From NCBI RefSeq assembly GCF_030486405.1, contig NZ_CP129613.1:1240001-1304000 (forward strand): a stretch of 64,000 bases of DNA, in the 5' to 3' direction. This document shows positions 17,341 through 25,168 of the stretch, one piece after another. Positions within the stretch are counted from its first letter, which is position 1. Every line of letters begins with the position of its first letter. The position numbers and the translations under genes were made by a program. This DNA comes from Mycolicibacterium sp. HK-90 (lineage in GTDB: Bacteria; Actinomycetota; Actinomycetes; Mycobacteriales; Mycobacteriaceae). A model generated the notes under the pieces. The model was not told the origin of the DNA, ran no database searches, and saw nothing but the letters and a program-made list of their open reading frames with translations.

Positions 17341-18384
17341 TTAGTTCCTCTCGTCGAGAGTTGATGGAGGGGTCGTTAGGTCGGGCTCGTATCGGCCGCG
17401 TGCACGCCTCCGCCCGGACATTCGGATCTGCAATGCTCCCCGGGCGAGGCTCAACCGGTCGGATTTCTCGAGCCTTTGAAGCTCACCCGCGTGAAGCGGG
17501 AACTCGTTGCCGCCGCCCTCACGAATCAGCGACGTCCCGTTGTGTGAGCCGAGGTCTTCGACGCGCAACTGCCCCGATGCGTTGGTGATTCGGAGGTGGT
17601 TCCGGCTTATGAGCGCGTAGTCGCTCTCATCGAGCACAGTTCGGACGTCATACCTTGCCTCGCCACGACCGCGACCGACCACGAGCGAGGTTCCCTCAGC
17701 GATGGGAATTCGGTCGGGCTCGCCCTGCTCGAGGAGGATCACAATTTCGCGCGTGTCCTCGCATGCCCCCATCTTTCGTGCGGGGTCCAGGCAGACGGGG
17801 CAGCAGGCCGTACCGTTCGCGTATGCGGGATCGGCATCGATGACTGGAGCGCCTCCCCAGACACAGTTGGGGTTTGCGCACGCCCACTCGAAGCGGAGTG
17901 CCTGTCGCGCCTCGGGGCTATCAATGTGCTTCGGTTTGAGGTCAGCCTCCTCCACCCGCCGGGAAACTTCATGGTCGGCGATGGGCGAGTAGTCCAGCTG
18001 CTCGAACGCCACTGTCTTGCCGTTGATCACCGGCCGCATCATGCGCGTCGTTCCCTGAAGCCATGGGAACGTGCGACGGTGGTCGCGGAAAAGATCGGTC
18101 GTGATGACCGTCGCGGCAGTGTGCTTCGTAGCGAGTTCGAGAATCTCTGGGTCCGCCCAGCGCACGGATCGAGCCCGCCCGCTCTTCTTCCACGTGCTGA
18201 GCGCCCGCCTACCGTGATCATCCATGTGGTGCCAGAGGCTGTTGTCGGCGATTCCGTAGAAGACAGCCGAGGGATCCATTTGCTCGCGCCACGCCTTCAC
18301 GACCATCTCCACATGGCGCCAGTCGTCTTTCTGATGAAGTCGCACGACGGGAGACAGGTCGATAATGACTGTCGGTTCGGTCAT
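17341..18384 (-). CDS. PIN/NYN-like nuclease-zinc ribbon-FHA fusion protein
   Basis: 347 aa from the ATG at 18384 (GGGGA upstream); the frame runs on to 18678, but that extension is low-complexity and unlikely to be translated. Residues 4-125 look like a PIN/NYN ribonuclease of the Zc3h12a type: VIIDLS at the start (first acidic residue D9), WADPEILELA (about 76-85), and ITTDLFRDHRRTFPW (about 94-108). Cysteines at about 169, 174, 195 and 198 form a zinc ribbon. Residues about 234-310 are an FHA domain: VVGRGR, SRNH, then DLGSHNGT, all the phosphothreonine-contact motifs. FHA domains bind phosphorylated Thr, so the operon's kinase may recruit or release this nuclease. It is the first gene of the - strand operon. 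The FHA is certain; the nuclease fold is inferred from motifs. Confidence 0.8.
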   Translation of the reverse strand: MTEPTVIIDLSPVVRLHQKDDWRHVEMVVKAWREQMDPSAVFYGIADNSLWHHMDDHGRRALSTWKKSGRARSVRWADPEILELATKHTAATVITTDLFRDHRRTFPWLQGTTRMMRPVINGKTVAFEQLDYSPIADHEVSRRVEEADLKPKHIDSPEARQALRFEWACANPNCVWGGAPVIDADPAYANGTACCPVCLDPARKMGACEDTREIVILLEQGEPDRIPIAEGTSLVVGRGRGEARYDVRTVLDESDYALISRNHLRITNASGQLRVEDLGSHNGTSLIREGGGNEFPLHAGELQRLEKSDRLSLARGALQIRMSGRRRARGRYEPDLTTPPSTLDERN

Positions 18385-18428
18385 GCGTTTCCCCTGGTCC
18401 TCTGCTTTTTGACGCCTGTGTTGGGATG

Positions 18429-18434
18429 ACTTTA
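18429..18434 (-). promoter_or_regulatory. Candidate -10 box for the CoCoNuT-like operon
   Basis: On the - strand this reads TAAAGT, a fit to the actinobacterial TANNNT -10 hexamer, about 45 nt before the ATG at 18384. No clear -35 was seen. Weak on its own. Confidence 0.3.
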
Positions 18435-18564
18435 AGGTGTGGGTCCGACATGCCTGCGCGGGGGGCGGTGACCGTGCCCGGGCCCAACATTTAGGCAGGA
18501 TGGCTGGCATCACGCAAGTGTCTGCGGGCATGGGAGGGCCGGGCAAGCCGAGTCCAAGAGCGCC

Positions 18565-19104
18565 GTGGTCGGGCCGACGACGGACGACGCGGCTGAGCCA
18601 CTCGAAATGATCGAGGACGGCGTCGTAGCCGTACATGCCGAAGTGGCGGCCGAGTTGCTCAAGCGCCTCCGTGAACAAGACCGGAGCTTCCTCGCGCAGT
18701 CAGTCCTCGACGCGCTTGTCGCCATGGGGTACGGAGGCACCGAACAGCGGGCCACCGTCTTGGGCGGTTCGGGAGATGGCGGCATCGACGGAGTGATCGA
18801 CCAAGACCCGCTGGGGCTGGAACGCGTATACGTTCAGGCCAAACGGTATGGCGAAGAGAACAGTGTCCAACGCGCCGATATCCAAGGATCCGTCGGTGCG
18901 CTGCACGGGATGGGAGCGAATCGCGGCATCTTCATCACGACAAGTCGATTCTCTGCGGGAGCGCGAATGCGCAAAGGGTATTGGCTCGAGAGTGGTGCTT
19001 ATCGACGGACAGAGGCTCAGCGAACTGATGATCAAGTACGGCGTCGGTGTTCAGAGCGCCAGGTGTTCACGGTCGTGGAGGTCGACGAGGACTACTTCGA
19101 GTGA
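18565..19104 (+). pseudogene. mrr: mrr-type restriction endonuclease, truncated and frameshifted
   Basis: The product from 18565 matches the middle and nuclease part of Mrr: VLDALVAMGYGG, GSGDGGIDG, then VYVQAKRY with the D-QxK catalytic pattern, GALHGMGANRGIFITT and RFSAGAR. At about 18965 the Mrr sequence leaves this frame: the expected AKGIGSRVVLIDG is read in the +2-related frame (18966-19055). It then returns to the first frame at about 19058 as QVFTVVEVDEDYF. Two small indels of about -2 and -1 would explain this. The N-terminal winged-helix DNA-binding half of Mrr is not found upstream. So this is a decayed gene, or in part a sequencing error, beside an active-looking type IV system. 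Confidence 0.8.
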
Positions 19105-19451
19105 TGGAGTCGGGGTCGCGAGGCAGAATTGATCACTCAGTATGTGGTGCTGGGTGTGTGCGACTGGGAGGTGATGTTCTCCACCTCGTCGATATCCAAC
19201 GATGAGGCTTCACCGACGCCGTCATAACCACCAGAGCCAAGTCGCCCGGCCATGGGTTGTAGATGGGGCATACCCAGGAGATTCTCTCGCTAGCGAAGGC
19301 GTTTGGGTCTGATGCACGATCAGGTGACAGTTTCGGACGCCTCGAAAGTCACCTTTGTCAGGTTGCTGCGTAGGCAGCACGGCTTGCGGCACGCAAGGCT
19401 GACTGGCGTCGATTGAGCACGGGCGTCGGTGGCACGTAGTTCAATCGTCGC
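19105..19451. other. Intergenic stretch without recognisable gene
   Basis: No credible coding frame seen. It contains a perfect 6-bp hairpin, TGCTGC-GTAG-GCAGCA, at 19364-19379, about 70 bp before the next gene, preceded by TTTGTCAGG. The latter is a poor match to the damage-type promoter found elsewhere in the island. Confidence 0.4.
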
Positions 19452-21866
19452 GTGGAAGAAATTGACCGCGCCGACAGTGAGGTCGAGCAGTCTGTCCAGG
19501 AGGCCATCTTGGAGTTGCTCGATGCCGACAGTGAGCTGGACGAATCGGCTCGCAACCTGGTGTTGGGCGCGCTCGCCGAGGTTACCGATGAAGCCGACGG
19601 CAGCGCGGAGACCGACTGGTCCTCGACGTACCTGACCAACATCACGGTGTCCGGCTTCCGGGGCATCGGTTCCACGGCCAAACTTGACTTGGAGCCCGGC
19701 CCTGGCCTGACCGTGATCAGTGGTCGCAATGGTTCGGGCAAATCCAGTTTTGCTGAAGCCGTCGAACTGGCACTGACCGGCTCGAGCTATCGCTGGCGGG
19801 GGAAGCAAGCGCTGTGGTCGGAATCGTGGCGGAATCTACACAAATCCAATCCCTGCGCACTGCGGGTCCGGTTCACCCGGGAGGGCAGCGGACCGGTCAC
19901 CATCGGCGTCGACTGGGCTACGGATGCGGAGCTGACGGACTGCACGCTGTGGACCCAACGGGACGGCGAAGACCGCGTCGACGGTATCGACAACCTCGGC
20001 TGGACGCTTCCGTTGCAGCGTTGCCGTCCAGTGTTGTCCTACGACGAACTTGGCCGCCTCTTCGACGGTGGGCCCTCTGCTCTGTATGATGCGCTGGCCA
20101 AACTCCTTGGCCTTGAGGTGCTTTCGGTGGTTGAGAAGAAGTTGGCCGCCGATCTCAAAGAAGCCAAACTGGTGAAGGACGCTGCCGACGTCCTGCGGAA
20201 GGAAGCTATTGCGGCGCTGTTGTCGTCGGAAGATGAGCGAGCCGCAGGCCTGGTGAAGCTGCTGAAGAAGCATGTGCGGCCACTCGATGAGATTCTGCCC
20301 ATAGTCACCGGGGCAAACCAGCCCGAAACAAGCATCTTCGCGGCGCTTCGCGATCTCGGTGAGATGGTGGTGCCGTCTGTCGATGACATTGGGTCATGCG
20401 TGGCCCGACTGCGAACGTCACTGGACAACCTACGCCGCAGCGAACTCGCGATGGTGGCATTGGCGTCAGACCGGGTGGAACTGCTCCGCAACGCACTCGA
20501 CTACCACACGCGTGCCGGGGACACTGATTGCCCGGTGTGCGGCGAAGGCCGACTGGACCAGGGCTGGGCCGAGCAGGCGCGCACCGCACTCGTCGACGGC
20601 GAAGCCTCCGTCGCCGAATACCGCGCAGCTGTCAATGATCTCAAGCGCGTGCAGGCTGATGTTCGCGAGCTGACGGCACGACTTCGGCCGGTCCCGGCAG
20701 CCCCCGGGGTCGATCTGCAGGCGCTTGCGCTGTACAACACCGCAGCTGAACACGCCGGGGAAATCCCCGTGGACGACGTCGCGCGCGTGGCCGAGTTGGA
20801 ATCCGCGCTGACGGATGCCCTCAGCGCGGCGGGCCTGCTGAAAACCGAAGCCGGTGAGATTCTGGCCGGCCGCGAAGACGCCTGGGCACCGCTGGCGGCA
20901 CGGGTGGCTGCGTGGATGCCGGAGGAGCGACGGGCTCAGCAGCTCGATGCGCGGCACAAGGCGGCCAGCGCCGCCAAGAACTGGGCTAACAAGCAGGGGG
21001 CGGCATTTCGCAACCTCAGACTCAAACCCATTGCGGCTCAGTCACGCCAGATCTGGAGTGAGCTACGGCAAGAGAGCAATGTCGATCTCGGTGAGATCAC
21101 TCTGAAGGGAACTGCCACCCAGCGGAAGGCAGTGCTGAGCGGCTCCGTGGACGGTGAGCCCACCCAGGCCCTTTCGGTCATGAGCCAAGGTGAGCAGAAC
21201 GCCGTCGCGCTGGCGCTGTTCCTGCCGCGGGCCACGTCGGTCAAAAGTCCGTTCCGGTTTGTGATTCTCGATGATCCGATTCAAGCCATGGACCCGGCCA
21301 AGATCGACGGGTTCGTCCGCGTGCTCACGAGTATCGCCCGCACCCACCAGATCGTGGTCTTTTCCCATGACGATCGATTGGCTTCGGTCATCCGGGACAC
21401 CGGTGTCGAGGCGCGACTCGTCGATGTCATTCGTGGAGCCGGTTCGAAAGTCACGACCCGTCTGAATACGGACCCAGCGCGTCGGCTTGTCGATGATGCC
21501 TTCGCGATGATTCAAGACAACGGTCTACCCGACGACATTAAGGGACGGGTGGCGCCGAACCTGTTCCGAATGGCGTTGGAATCGGCGGCTAAACAGGCAC
21601 ATTTCGCACGCCAGTTGTCGGCGGGGCAGTCCCGGGTGGCTGCGGAATCGCAATGGCAGTCCGCGAAGAAAACTCGGAACCGCCTGGCTCTCGCTGTCCA
21701 CGGCGATGAGCAGGCAGACGTGACGCCGTGGCTCAACGCCCGTCGTGGGCGGAAGAACGTGCTGGACATCGGCAATGCCGGCGCACACGGGAGCGTCCAG
21801 AATCTGACCAAGGAGGATGTGCGCGAGCTCGAACGTACCGTGGACGATCTCCTGGGGCGGCGATGA
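19452..21866 (+). CDS. Rad50/RloC-like ABC ATPase with zinc hook and C-terminal HEPN-like domain
   Basis: 804 aa; GTG start without an obvious ribosome site. ATPase parts: ITVSGFRGI followed by Walker A GRNGSGKSS (about 91-99), signature VMSQGEQNAVALALF (about 575-589), Walker B FVILDDP (about 602-608) and the switch His in FSHDDR (about 637). Between the halves are helical arms with a CPVC zinc hook at about 359. Length and order match RloC-type proteins (zinc-hook ATPase followed by an anticodon nuclease domain). The C-terminal ~130 residues contain FRMALE, an R-x3-E as in PrrC/RloC, and later ALAVHGD and ANAGAHG, so a HEPN-like nuclease is plausible but not proven. It overlaps the next gene (ATGA). 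Confidence 0.75.
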   Translation: MEEIDRADSEVEQSVQEAILELLDADSELDESARNLVLGALAEVTDEADGSAETDWSSTYLTNITVSGFRGIGSTAKLDLEPGPGLTVISGRNGSGKSSFAEAVELALTGSSYRWRGKQALWSESWRNLHKSNPCALRVRFTREGSGPVTIGVDWATDAELTDCTLWTQRDGEDRVDGIDNLGWTLPLQRCRPVLSYDELGRLFDGGPSALYDALAKLLGLEVLSVVEKKLAADLKEAKLVKDAADVLRKEAIAALLSSEDERAAGLVKLLKKHVRPLDEILPIVTGANQPETSIFAALRDLGEMVVPSVDDIGSCVARLRTSLDNLRRSELAMVALASDRVELLRNALDYHTRAGDTDCPVCGEGRLDQGWAEQARTALVDGEASVAEYRAAVNDLKRVQADVRELTARLRPVPAAPGVDLQALALYNTAAEHAGEIPVDDVARVAELESALTDALSAAGLLKTEAGEILAGREDAWAPLAARVAAWMPEERRAQQLDARHKAASAAKNWANKQGAAFRNLRLKPIAAQSRQIWSELRQESNVDLGEITLKGTATQRKAVLSGSVDGEPTQALSVMSQGEQNAVALALFLPRATSVKSPFRFVILDDPIQAMDPAKIDGFVRVLTSIARTHQIVVFSHDDRLASVIRDTGVEARLVDVIRGAGSKVTTRLNTDPARRLVDDAFAMIQDNGLPDDIKGRVAPNLFRMALESAAKQAHFARQLSAGQSRVAAESQWQSAKKTRNRLALAVHGDEQADVTPWLNARRGRKNVLDIGNAGAHGSVQNLTKEDVRELERTVDDLLGRR

Positions 21867-22201
21867 GCGCAACCGAACTGCTGCGGCAGGCACAGCGGAT
21901 CGTCAAACAGTCGCGCGCTGACGGCCTTTCGTCACGCATAGCGGCCTTTCTGGCGCGTCAAGCGTTGGAGGACATCATCAAACAGCGGTGCGCCGGCGTG
22001 GGTGCACCCGCGCCCTGGGCGAATACCAGGAGCCAGCTGGTGGTGCTGCGTTCGTTGGACACCGAGGAGGCCGCCGACGGCGCGGCGATCGCGTGGAATC
22101 GGCTCAGCGCGGCGTGCCACGTCCATGCGTTCGAGCTGCAACCCTCTGCCGCTGAGATCGAGTACCTGTGCGGTGTCGTGGAGTCCTTGCTGCCAGTCTG
22201 A
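21863..22201 (+). CDS. Small HEPN-like partner of the Rad50/RloC-like ATPase
   Basis: 112 aa, all helical by composition. The ATG at 21863 overlaps the ATPase stop by 4 nt, so translation is coupled and the two proteins probably act together. LARQALEDIIKQRC near residue 32 and WNRLSAACHVH near 78-88 give an R-x5-H motif of the kind seen in HEPN proteins. It may be an RNase subunit, an antitoxin or a regulator of the ATPase. I do not know a named family for it. Confidence 0.6.
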   Translation: MSATELLRQAQRIVKQSRADGLSSRIAAFLARQALEDIIKQRCAGVGAPAPWANTRSQLVVLRSLDTEEAADGAAIAWNRLSAACHVHAFELQPSAAEIEYLCGVVESLLPV

Positions 22202-22288
22202 TTTCCGCCCGAGGGCTGGGCCGACACACCACCTTGATGCAGTGACGTCTACGCCGGGCGAATCGTGGATAGGGCAGGCGGTGGCGTC

Positions 22289-23530
22289 TCAGGGCACTCG
22301 ACGAATCAGTTCCATGATCTGACCTTTGATCGCCCAGACCTGATCGCCTGTGCGCTCCTGTTGGTCGGTAGATTCGGCGGCAAGCAGTTCGCCTGCTACG
22401 CACATCTCGTCCGATGGGTGCCACTGGACGCCTGCACCAAACGGCTTGACTAGCTTGGGCACGAGGCCGATGGCGTTGCGGCGTTGATCTAATAGCAGTT
22501 TCGCGATCTCCTCAGGGTCTTCCCCGAGCGCTGCGGCGATCCGGTCCGCGACGACAGGCACGGCCTCCGTGTCGGTGTGGGCCTGGTATGCGCAGATCAC
22601 ACCGTCGAAAACGCTCTTCATCAGTGCGCCCCACACTGGATGCCGTCCTCGCGGTGGTCGGATCTCGACCTTGAGGGCATAGGGAGTGCCAGCGCGGCAT
22701 GGCGTGTAGATCTGACCTGGGTTACGGGCGAGAGCCAACCAGATCTCGGCTAGCTTGGGGTTCTTGGTGAGTTTGCCGACGTCGGTCCACTCGAACGAAG
22801 CGAGCTTTCGACCTGGCCGCCAATCGTCGAAACCGCCGTGGCGTGGGGCGAGTGCGTAGCGGTAGGCGTACGGATACTCAGCGCAGTTCTCAGGCTCCGA
22901 GGAGGAGTGACCATGCTCGAAGCGGATTCCGTTCTGGCCGGCGGCCTTGAATGTGCCAATGTTGTACAGCACGCGGTTCTCGACGTCAGCGTTGGGCGGT
23001 TTGGCGCCAAAGTACTTCGCGTGCAACACCTCACCGGCAGACGGGCGGAGCAGGCTGCAACGGCTCCGGATCTGGGAGCGCAGGCTCAGTTGCCACGGCG
23101 GTAGTCGCTCGAAGCGGATGTAGTCGTCGGCCCGAGCCTCGACCACGGGATTGTCCGGCTGCGGCCCACGGATGGCGAAATGTTCGTCGAACTCCAAGGA
23201 CGTCGCGGCACTGTCCTCATCCTCGTTTGCGGTCGTGCCGAGGGCGCTTGTCGGGCGGCAGGTGCCACATGGCTGGATTTCCTGCTGCACCGTCGTGATG
23301 GCCCACCGCGTCAGATCTTCGAGATAGTCGGCGCAGTGTTTGACATACGAGTCGGTCAGCGTCTTCCCAGGAATGCTCCGGCCACCGATGGTCGAGCAGT
23401 TGGCGCGGTGCACGCGGGCGTCGGTCGGGCTATAACCGCGCTGAATGTTGACGACATAGCCCGTGGGATGCTCCGCCAGCCACCTCAGATAGCCGTCGTC
23501 ATCGTCGCGGAATTCGACGGTCGGTGCCAT
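22289..23530 (-). CDS. Conserved hypothetical protein with N-terminal His/Cys cluster
   Basis: 413 aa, ATG start. Residues about 25-100 have GYVVNIQRGYSPTDARVHRANC and, about 45 residues on, CGTC; together with the earlier YVKHCADYL this looks like a small zinc-stabilised domain found in several actinobacterial unknowns (HRAxC ... CxxC). The rest has no motif I recognise: a charged middle and a helical C-terminus ending in QVWAIKGQIMELIRRVP. It runs opposite to the ATPase pair, with stop codons 88 nt apart. No function can be given. Confidence 0.6.
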   Translation of the reverse strand: MAPTVEFRDDDDGYLRWLAEHPTGYVVNIQRGYSPTDARVHRANCSTIGGRSIPGKTLTDSYVKHCADYLEDLTRWAITTVQQEIQPCGTCRPTSALGTTANEDEDSAATSLEFDEHFAIRGPQPDNPVVEARADDYIRFERLPPWQLSLRSQIRSRCSLLRPSAGEVLHAKYFGAKPPNADVENRVLYNIGTFKAAGQNGIRFEHGHSSSEPENCAEYPYAYRYALAPRHGGFDDWRPGRKLASFEWTDVGKLTKNPKLAEIWLALARNPGQIYTPCRAGTPYALKVEIRPPRGRHPVWGALMKSVFDGVICAYQAHTDTEAVPVVADRIAAALGEDPEEIAKLLLDQRRNAIGLVPKLVKPFGAGVQWHPSDEMCVAGELLAAESTDQQERTGDQVWAIKGQIMELIRRVP

Positions 23531-23927
23531 GGTGCATCATTCTGCCGGTCCCCGCCGACAGCCGACCCGATTGTCGCCAACAAACCCGACTGCAAACCGG
23601 GTGGACTCAGGAATAGGAACTCGGCAGATGCGCCCATATACGGGGCAGGACACCAGCCGCGCAGCCGAGCCGCAGGCCAACTGTCGCGCCGTGTCGGATC
23701 GTCGGCTGCCTGCCGGGTGTGATCCTGCCTAGCGCCGGGAGGGACTCTAGTCGTCGGGCAGCTGGTATCGGATGTCTCAAAGGTGGACGTGGCCTGGGAT
23801 CTGCTGATCGGAGAACATCTCCCAATCGCCGTACTTGTCGGACGTCTCTGTCATTCTGTCCGGCTGCCTTGATCGCAGCCAGCGCTACCGAGCGCGAGCG
23901 GATTGAAATGACGGAAGGCAATGAGAA
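23531..23927. other. Divergent intergenic region carrying a repeated promoter-like element
   Basis: 397 bp between two divergent starts (23530 - and 23928 +). No coding frame of substance. The notable content is the element at 23835-23857 and the GGCTGC/GCAGCC hairpin after it, described separately. Confidence 0.5.
23835..23857 (+). promoter_or_regulatory. RecA-NDp/PafBC-like promoter, copy 1
   Basis: TTGTCGGAC, 8 nt, CATTCT. It ends 70 nt before the ATG at 23928 and is followed by a GGCTGC-loop-GCAGCC inverted repeat at about 23862-23880. The mycobacterial DNA-damage promoter consensus as I recall it is tTGTCRGTG-N8-TAnnnT; this copy departs at the last two bases of the upstream half and the first base of the hexamer. 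Confidence 0.5.
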
Positions 23928-24320
23928 ATGACTGGTGACACGGGAGGTAGCAGCAAGAGGTCGGTCGAACTGGACGACGACCTGCTGGAGCGCATCACCG
24001 AGGTGGTCGCCGGCAGCGATGTCATCGAGACCTTGAGTAACAAGCGCACCAACTGGATTGCGTCGTTCGACCGTACGGGCGTGTGGGTAGAGACCGAGCG
24101 GTCCCGGGAACGTGGGGCGGGACCTCAGTTGGTGCCGGCATGGATGATCGCCGCGGCCTGGGAACGGTTGTGTAAGAACGGAACTCTCAGCCATATCGAA
24201 CTGCTCCACGACATGAAGGTGATGCGGTCGGCGTTCGTCTGCGCATTGCTCGCGCAGTTTCTCGATGTCGTGGTGGTGCAAGATCGCCCGGCTGTCTTGG
24301 AAAGGATCATCCCCTCGTGA
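23928..24320 (+). CDS. Small conserved protein, paralogue of the gene at 31064
   Basis: 130 aa. No catalytic motif. The C-terminal 75 residues (VPAWMIAAAWERLCKNGTLS, then VMRSAFVCALLAQF) look like a helical, possibly winged-helix domain. A close paralogue at 31064-31450 shares about 85% of positions by eye over the last 115 residues. It overlaps the next gene by 4 nt (GTGA), so the two products may work as a pair. A damage-type promoter lies 70 nt upstream. No function can be given. Confidence 0.65.
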   Translation: MTGDTGGSSKRSVELDDDLLERITEVVAGSDVIETLSNKRTNWIASFDRTGVWVETERSRERGAGPQLVPAWMIAAAWERLCKNGTLSHIELLHDMKVMRSAFVCALLAQFLDVVVVQDRPAVLERIIPS

Positions 24321-24721
24321 AGAAGAACACAATTCGTACGCCACGGCAGGGCTGGGAGTACTGGCGCCTCAACCGCATCGATGATGACAGTCTTCAGTGG
24401 CTGGCCATCAGCCAGCCGGAAGCGCGTGCAGTCATTGACCGATCCAAGGTGTGGACACTGATCCCGGATCGGCGGCTGTTTGTCGCGAATTGGTTCGTGA
24501 CTGAGGATCATCACCGTCAGCAAGAACCGGGCATCTGGGTCCACGAGAACATCGACATCGATGAAGCTCGAGAGATCGCCCTGGAGCTGCCGCCGGTATC
24601 TGCGGAGGACCTGGCCCGCATCATGCGGCCGGAGCGCTGCCTCACACTCGATCAACTCGACCGGTACCCGGCGGACAAAATCCTCGGAGTTCGGGTTGCT
24701 CGACTCCTACGCCGCGGATAG
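24317..24721 (+). CDS. Hypothetical protein coupled to the gene at 23928
   Basis: 134 aa with a GTG start overlapping the previous stop. Motifs such as GWEYWRLN and RRLFVANWFVTEDHH are not known to me; composition suggests a compact cytosolic alpha/beta protein. The duplicated copy of its neighbour at 31064 has no such partner, so either this gene was lost there or it was gained here. Confidence 0.55.
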   Translation: MKKNTIRTPRQGWEYWRLNRIDDDSLQWLAISQPEARAVIDRSKVWTLIPDRRLFVANWFVTEDHHRQQEPGIWVHENIDIDEAREIALELPPVSAEDLARIMRPERCLTLDQLDRYPADKILGVRVARLLRRG

Positions 24722-24754
24722 TCCGCAGTTATTGCGGATACCGCAGTATCTGCG
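24722..24754. promoter_or_regulatory. Tandem palindromic operator upstream of a small HTH-like gene
   Basis: Two similar palindromes lie side by side: TCCGCA-N5-TGCGGA at 24722-24738 (17 bp) and CCGCA-N5-TGCGC at 24741-24755. Their centres are about 18 bp apart, so they sit nearly two helical turns apart. They end 12 bp before the ATG at 24767, where a repressor would block initiation. Confidence 0.5.
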
Positions 24755-24766
24755 CTATTGTTGGTC

Positions 24767-25147
24767 ATGTCGAACTCCTACGAGCAGATTCGCAACCACC
24801 TGGCCCACGCGGAAGGTGCCGACACTGCTGCTCAGGCCCTGCAGCACCTGCGGCTGGTTCTGACAGAGGTCGGCAAGTTGCTCGACGAGCAGCTAGCTCG
24901 TGCCGTCGTGGACGACGAAATGTCCATTGCGGCAGCGGGAAAGAGTGCCGGCCTCACCGAAAACGCCGTTGGGCCGCGCCTGGCCAACACCGCCAGGCTG
25001 GCTCCATACGCAACAACTGAACGCCGCGTCAGTGCCGACGATGTCAAACGCGCCCGCAACGACAAATGGGCCAACACCCCGCTGCCGCCGGCAGCGCCAT
25101 CCGAACCGATGCGGTTCAAACCACGCCGAAACAACAAGCGTTCCTAG
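24767..25147 (+). CDS. Small HTH-like protein, possible autoregulator
   Basis: 126 aa from the ATG at 24767 (a start at 24758 is possible). The centre contains DDEMSIAAAGKSAGLTENAVGP, which has the spacing of a helix-turn-helix; the N-terminal 45 residues are helical and could dimerise, and the C-terminus is basic and Pro-rich (PMRFKPRRNNKRS). Two tandem palindromes immediately upstream would suit autorepression. It is followed 21 nt later by the vWA gene. DNA binding is inferred, not shown. Confidence 0.55.
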   Translation: MSNSYEQIRNHLAHAEGADTAAQALQHLRLVLTEVGKLLDEQLARAVVDDEMSIAAAGKSAGLTENAVGPRLANTARLAPYATTERRVSADDVKRARNDKWANTPLPPAAPSEPMRFKPRRNNKRS

Positions 25148-25168
25148 CATTTTCAGAAAGGCTCCATC

